Of a DNA stretch of 5,170 nt, positions 1 through 2,525 are shown one piece after another; positions within the stretch are counted from its first letter, which is position 1, and each line of letters starts with the position of its first letter. Under the pieces are notes generated by a model, which saw only the letters and a program-made list of their open reading frames with translations, did no database searches and was not told the origin of the DNA. The stretch spans positions 1 through 5,170 of the forward strand of contig VMES01000030.1 of NCBI GenBank assembly GCA_007375655.1, given 5' to 3'. Source of the DNA: Parcubacteria group bacterium Greene0416_79. GTDB lineage: Bacteria; Patescibacteriota; Minisyncoccia; Phycocordibacterales; UBA10002. The position numbers and the translations under genes were made by a program.

Positions 1-167
1 AGCTCTGGGAGACGACCATGGACCCGGCGCGCCGCACCTTGAAGCGGGTGACGATTGGAGACGCGCAGGAAGCGGACAAGGTGTTTGATATTCTTATGGG
101 TGAGGACGTGCCCTCGCGCAAGGCGTTCATCCAATCCAACGCCACCAAGGCGACGCTGGATATATAA
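1..167 (+). CDS. gyrB: DNA gyrase subunit B, C-terminal end (partial)
   Basis: These are the last 54 codons of a type IIA topoisomerase B subunit, read from base 3 to a TAA at 165-167; the rest lies left of the window. The piece begins [18 protein letters not shown], the signature GyrB tail that follows the TOPRIM domain. It continues with the usual acidic helix ([17 protein letters not shown]), then [10 protein letters not shown], and ends LDI, a typical GyrB ending. GyrB supplies the ATPase and part of the metal site of gyrase, which introduces negative supercoils together with GyrA. ParE has a similar tail, so ParE cannot be fully excluded from 54 residues. The gene points toward thrS, so the two converge, with 92 bases between the stop codons and no strong terminator in between. 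Confidence 0.93.
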   Translation, partial: LWETTMDPARRTLKRVTIGDAQEADKVFDILMGEDVPSRKAFIQSNATKATLDI

Positions 168-259
168 TTGTGTATGCGGGAGAACCTTCAGAATTTTGAC
201 CCTGTGCCGGAAACTGAAACCGATCGCGTTCAAAGTGAGCAGGAAAAAATCCTGGCGCC

Positions 260-2098
260 CTATTTTTTATTCCGCACTTCCTTCTCAAGCATTGCAGTCA
301 GTTCTTGAAGATTAAGTCCCTCATCCTTCTTGCCGTCTCGGTGTTCAAGTGACACAACCTTTTTTGTTGTCTCTTTTTCACCGACCACAATCCAGTACGG
401 TACTTTCTCCAATTTTGCGGCACGGACTTTTTTGCCGAGCGTCTCGTTTGATGTATCGAGCTCGCTTCGGATATCTGCGGAGATAAGTTCTTCGTGGATT
501 TTTCTGGCATAGGCAAGAAACTTTTCGCTGACCGGAAGTATCTTTACCTGCACCGGCGCGAGCCATGCCGGGAACGCCCCGGCGTAGTGTTCAATTAAGA
601 TTCCAATGAAGCGCTCAATGGAACCCATGATTGCGGCGTGAATCATTGCAATCCGTTCCTCCTTTCCGTTTTCGCCCGTGCACACAAGGTTAAATCGTTC
701 CGGCATGCTCATATCTAATTGAATCGTAGCCACCTGCCACTCGCGTCCGAGCGAATCTTTTGCCAAGAAGTCAATCTTCGGTCCGTAAAACGCGGCCTCG
801 CCGATTGCTTCAGCCGCTTGTGCCCCCCTTCCATTGACGAGTCCGCGAAGCGCGCCTTCCGCTTTCTCCCAGACCTCTGCGTCCCCGAGATATGCCCCCA
901 TGTTTTCCGGGTCATGGAGTGAGACGCGTGGAGTGAGTGTAAAGCCGAATCTTCCGTAAAACGATTCAATAATTTCCCAGATATTGTTCATCTCTTTTTT
1001 TATCTGCGAGTGTCGGCAGAACACATGCGCATCGTCTTGCGTAATAGCGCGCACGCGCGAAAGCCCCGCGAGTTCGCCGGTCTGCTCGTCTCGGTATACT
1101 TTTGTCGTGGAGGCATAACGTTCTGGAAGTTCGCGGTAGCTCCATGCTTTTCGCTTGAAGATTTCTATATGGTGCGGACAATTCATCGGTTTCACCACAA
1201 GTTCGTGCTTCTCGCGTGTCTTGATGTGGAAGAGCTCGTTTTTGAATTTTTCCCAGTGCCCGCTTTTTTCATACAGGTCTTTTTTGGTGATATGCGGAAT
1301 GTCAACTCGGGTGTAGCCGAATTTTTTGCGCAGTTCCCACACTGCGGTATCAAGAATATCGCGCATGAGGGTACCCTTCGGAGTCCACAGCGGAAGTCCG
1401 CCGCCCACGAGTTCCGAAAAAGTAAAAAGGTCTAATTCGCGCCCAAGCTTTTTATGGTCTCGTTTCTTCGCGTCTTCGCGCTCCGTGAGATATTCGTCAA
1501 GTTCTTTTTTGGATTCAAATGCTAAGCCATAAATGCGGGTAAGCATTTTGTTCTTCTCGTCTCCGCGCCAGTACGCGCCCGCAATACGGTCAAGTTTCCA
1601 ACCGGCGTCTCGCATCTCTCTGAGGTTCTCGGCATGACCTCCTTTGCAGAGGTCAATGAAGCCAATCCTTAATCCTTTATCCTTAATCCTTAACAATTCA
1701 GATTTTTCCGGAATGTCTTTTTTGGGGCCGGAATAATACACCGTAATGCGTTCGCCTTTCTTCTCGATTTCGTCAATGAGCTCGAGTTTATAGGGATTGC
1801 CGTTGAAGATTTTTCTCGCTTCGTCAGCCGTTACCGGAATCTCGGCGAATGTAACCCAGTGCTTCACTATCTCCCGCATCTTCTCTTCAATCTTCGGGAG
1901 GTCGGTCTCCGATATCTGCGTTGATCGGCGTTCTGTTCCGCGTGTATCTGCGTTAGTAAAGTCAAAGTCGTAGTAGAAGCCATTATCAATCGCAGGTCCG
2001 ATGGTCGGCTTCGCGTCGGGATAGAGGTCCCGTACCGCCGCGGCAAGCAGGTGCGCGAGCGAATGACGGAGGAGGGGGAGCTGTTCGGTTGCGGGCAT
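260..2098 (-). CDS. thrS: Threonyl-tRNA synthetase lacking the TGS domain
   Basis: A 612-residue cytoplasmic class II synthetase that charges tRNA-Thr and clears mischarged serine. The editing domain comes first: RHSLAH (H12, H16) and later DLCKGGH (C151, H155) form the expected HxxxH and CxxxH pair. The catalytic core begins near residue 225. It has PMNCPHH (zinc ligand C307), motif 2 with VYRDEQTGEL (R336), QDDAH (H358), MIHAAIMGS (H487) and motif 3 (GSIERF). The anticodon-binding domain runs from about 510 to the end. Each key residue lines up with the E. coli enzyme at an offset of 24-27 residues. The N-terminal TGS domain (about 60 residues in E. coli) is absent. The reading frame opens 14 codons earlier, at 2140, but that extension overlaps the promoter, so the ATG at 2098 is preferred. 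No Shine-Dalgarno sequence and no T-box leader precede it. Two repeat-derived in-frame insertions lie at residues 49-62 and 135-144. The stop is TAG. Confidence 0.97.
   Translation of the reverse strand: MPATEQLPLLRHSLAHLLAAAVRDLYPDAKPTIGPAIDNGFYYDFDFTNADTRGTERRSTQISETDLPKIEEKMREIVKHWVTFAEIPVTADEARKIFNGNPYKLELIDEIEKKGERITVYYSGPKKDIPEKSELLRIKDKGLRIGFIDLCKGGHAENLREMRDAGWKLDRIAGAYWRGDEKNKMLTRIYGLAFESKKELDEYLTEREDAKKRDHKKLGRELDLFTFSELVGGGLPLWTPKGTLMRDILDTAVWELRKKFGYTRVDIPHITKKDLYEKSGHWEKFKNELFHIKTREKHELVVKPMNCPHHIEIFKRKAWSYRELPERYASTTKVYRDEQTGELAGLSRVRAITQDDAHVFCRHSQIKKEMNNIWEIIESFYGRFGFTLTPRVSLHDPENMGAYLGDAEVWEKAEGALRGLVNGRGAQAAEAIGEAAFYGPKIDFLAKDSLGREWQVATIQLDMSMPERFNLVCTGENGKEERIAMIHAAIMGSIERFIGILIEHYAGAFPAWLAPVQVKILPVSEKFLAYARKIHEELISADIRSELDTSNETLGKKVRAAKLEKVPYWIVVGEKETTKKVVSLEHRDGKKDEGLNLQELTAMLEKEVRNKK
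1667..1694 (-). repeat. Heptanucleotide tandem repeat (4 units) inside thrS
   Basis: Four adjacent 7-bp units read on the + strand as CCTTAAT, CCTTTAT, CCTTAAT and CCTTAAC. In thrS they encode about residues 135-144 (LLRIKDKGLR), between the beta strand ending in TVYYSG and the editing-site strand containing DLCKGGH. Other bacterial ThrRS join these elements with a much shorter turn, so the array looks like an in-frame insertion. The unit is not a multiple of three, so gain or loss of a single unit would break the gene. Confidence 0.8.
1913..1954 (-). repeat. Degenerate 10-11 bp repeat array inside thrS
   Basis: The 10-mer TATCTGCGTT occurs at 1913-1922 and again at 1945-1954, exactly 32 bp apart. 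The bases between contain two weaker versions (ATCGGCGTTC and TGTTCCGCGTG), giving about four units of 10-11 bp. In thrS the segment encodes residues 49-62 (NADTRGTERRSTQI). It lies between the conserved FYYDFDF strand and the helix containing LPKIEEKM, where most ThrRS have only a few residues. The open frame and intact flanks show that the insertion is tolerated. Confidence 0.6.
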
Positions 2099-2105
2099 AG
2101 GAGAA

Positions 2106-2133
2106 ATGATAGCAGTTTGCGCTCGCTTTGCAA
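2106..2133 (-). promoter_or_regulatory. Probable thrS promoter giving a leaderless mRNA
   Basis: On the minus strand a TTGCAA box (2133-2128) is followed after 16 bases by TATCAT (2111-2106), preceded by TGC, which makes an extended -10 element. Only seven bases (TTCTCCT) separate the -10 box from the thrS ATG at 2098. Transcription would therefore start at or within a base or two of the start codon. This agrees with the absence of a ribosome-binding site and supports the downstream ATG over the one at 2140. The call rests on consensus matching only. Confidence 0.55.
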
Positions 2134-2145
2134 AACGCAATTTTC

Positions 2146-2174
2146 TTGCTCTGACATATACGGTATGGTATCTT
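2146..2174 (+). promoter_or_regulatory. Probable promoter of the small + strand unit
   Basis: TTGCTC (2146-2151) is followed after 17 bases by TATCTT (2169-2174). The TG at 2166-2167 makes an extended -10 (TGGTATCTT). The -35 box is weak, with three of six consensus bases, but spacing and extended -10 are good. Transcription would begin near 2181. This promoter is divergent from, and almost adjacent to, the thrS promoter. A 13-bp perfect palindrome (TCTTGATTCAAGA, 2171-2183) overlaps its -10 and start point and could be an operator. Confidence 0.45.
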
Positions 2175-2199
2175 GATTCAAGAAACTGTTTTTTGAATT
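2175..2199 (+). repeat. AT-rich inverted repeat just before the ATG at 2200
   Basis: The arms GATTCAAGAAA (2175-2185) and TTTTTTGAATT (2189-2199) pair over 11 bases with two G-U pairs around a three-base CTG loop, ending at the base before the ATG at 2200. If transcription starts near 2181, only part of the stem would be in the RNA, so as DNA it may be a protein-binding site. If the start is further upstream, it would form a hairpin that masks the start codon. Confidence 0.4.
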
Positions 2200-2343
2200 A
2201 TGAACGAACTAGCAACACACGAGTTTATTGAGAAAGATGACACCGGTCAACTCAACATCGTACCGATTAATAATCCAATATCCTCCTGGGTGGCACACGG
2301 TAGGCATTTCCGGTTCTTGTGCTTACTGCGTTTCTCAGATTGA
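2200..2343 (+). CDS. Small hypothetical protein (47 aa), possibly the 5' part of a frameshifted gene
   Basis: The frame starts at the first ATG after the proposed transcription start (an in-frame TGA lies one codon upstream) and ends with TGA at 2341-2343. The first 26 residues (MNELATHEFIEKDDTGQLNI, then VPINNP) look like an ordinary acidic soluble protein. The last part (HGRHFRFLCLLRFSD) looks much less natural. No Shine-Dalgarno sequence is visible before the ATG. I do not recognise a family. The frame overlaps the +1-shifted reading frame that stays open to 2452, and joining the two would give about 84 residues. Confidence 0.3.
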   Translation: MNELATHEFIEKDDTGQLNIVPINNPISSWVAHGRHFRFLCLLRFSD

Positions 2344-2452
2344 AAATATCGTCATGAAGAGAATGGGGCATGATCCTGATGCTAAAGGCGGCGACCTCTT
2401 CCGGCGCACCCTGCCGGTTTCTCCATATTGGAAGGGGATTGAAAAAGGTTGA
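2237..2452 (+). CDS. Small hypothetical protein (71 aa) or 3' part of a frameshifted gene
   Basis: This frame is open from the ATG at 2237 (a TTG at 2228 is an alternative) to a TGA at 2450-2452, which lies 17 bases before the terminator stem. The purine-rich stretch GAGAAAG abuts the ATG too closely to be a good ribosome-binding site. The C-terminal half contains GSCAYC, then VSQIENIVMKRMGHDPDAKG, and ends YWKGIEKG; it reads as plausible soluble protein with a possible CxxC pair. The N-terminal part is less convincing than the overlapping frame from 2200. No family is recognised, there are no membrane segments, and chance openness cannot be excluded at this length. Confidence 0.3.
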   Translation: MTPVNSTSYRLIIQYPPGWHTVGISGSCAYCVSQIENIVMKRMGHDPDAKGGDLFRRTLPVSPYWKGIEKG

Positions 2453-2469
2453 GAGAGTTTGGCCCCATT

Positions 2470-2490
2470 ACCCGGTACGCCGGGTTTTTT
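2470..2490 (+). terminator. Rho-independent terminator of the small + strand unit
   Basis: The stem ACCCGG (2470-2475) pairs with CCGGGT (2480-2485) around a TACG loop and is followed directly by a T tract (six T in a row at 2485-2490). This is a textbook intrinsic terminator on the + strand. On the minus strand the hairpin is followed by AATGGGG, with no T tract, so it should not terminate dnaE. It begins 18 bases after the stop codon at 2450-2452. Confidence 0.82.
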
Positions 2491-2525
2491 ATGCACGCGC
2501 AGTGGACTGTGCTCGGTGAGTGTCT

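Larger units (their letters stand above)
2181..2490 (+). other. Putative independent transcription unit, function unknown
   Basis: About 310 bases between thrS and dnaE are bounded by a plausible + strand promoter and a strong + strand terminator, while both flanking genes lie on the other strand. This arrangement fits a small gene or a structured RNA. I found no match to the conserved cores of RNase P RNA, SRP RNA, tmRNA or tRNA. Two overlapping short reading frames lie inside and are listed separately. The minus strand offers nothing better, its longest ATG-started frame being 34 codons. Part of the unit could also be antisense to read-through from dnaE, which has no clear terminator of its own. 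Confidence 0.55.

Noticed and set aside
240..268. Possible terminator between gyrB and thrS (CAGGA / TCCTG stem, then a T-rich stretch)
   Set aside because: The stem is only five A- and G-rich pairs around an all-A loop, and the T tract starts about six bases after it. This is too weak to call a terminator on either strand.
1010..1435. + strand open frame of 141 codons opposite thrS
   Set aside because: The opposite strand encodes the conserved class II core with all catalytic and zinc residues, so this frame is an antisense shadow.
2099..2140. Upstream ATG at 2140 as the thrS start (14 extra residues)
   Set aside because: The extension MRFAKRAQTAIISP has no counterpart in ThrRS, no ribosome-binding site, and overlaps the probable promoter.
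2284..2289. Minus-strand AGGAGG that resembles a Shine-Dalgarno sequence
   Set aside because: It is followed only by a few codons and a TAA, with no usable start codon and open frame behind it.
2267..2371. Minus-strand 34-codon reading frame (MPHSLHDDIFNLRNAV and on) between dnaE and thrS
   Set aside because: It is short, has no ribosome-binding site before its ATG, and lies opposite the better supported + strand unit.
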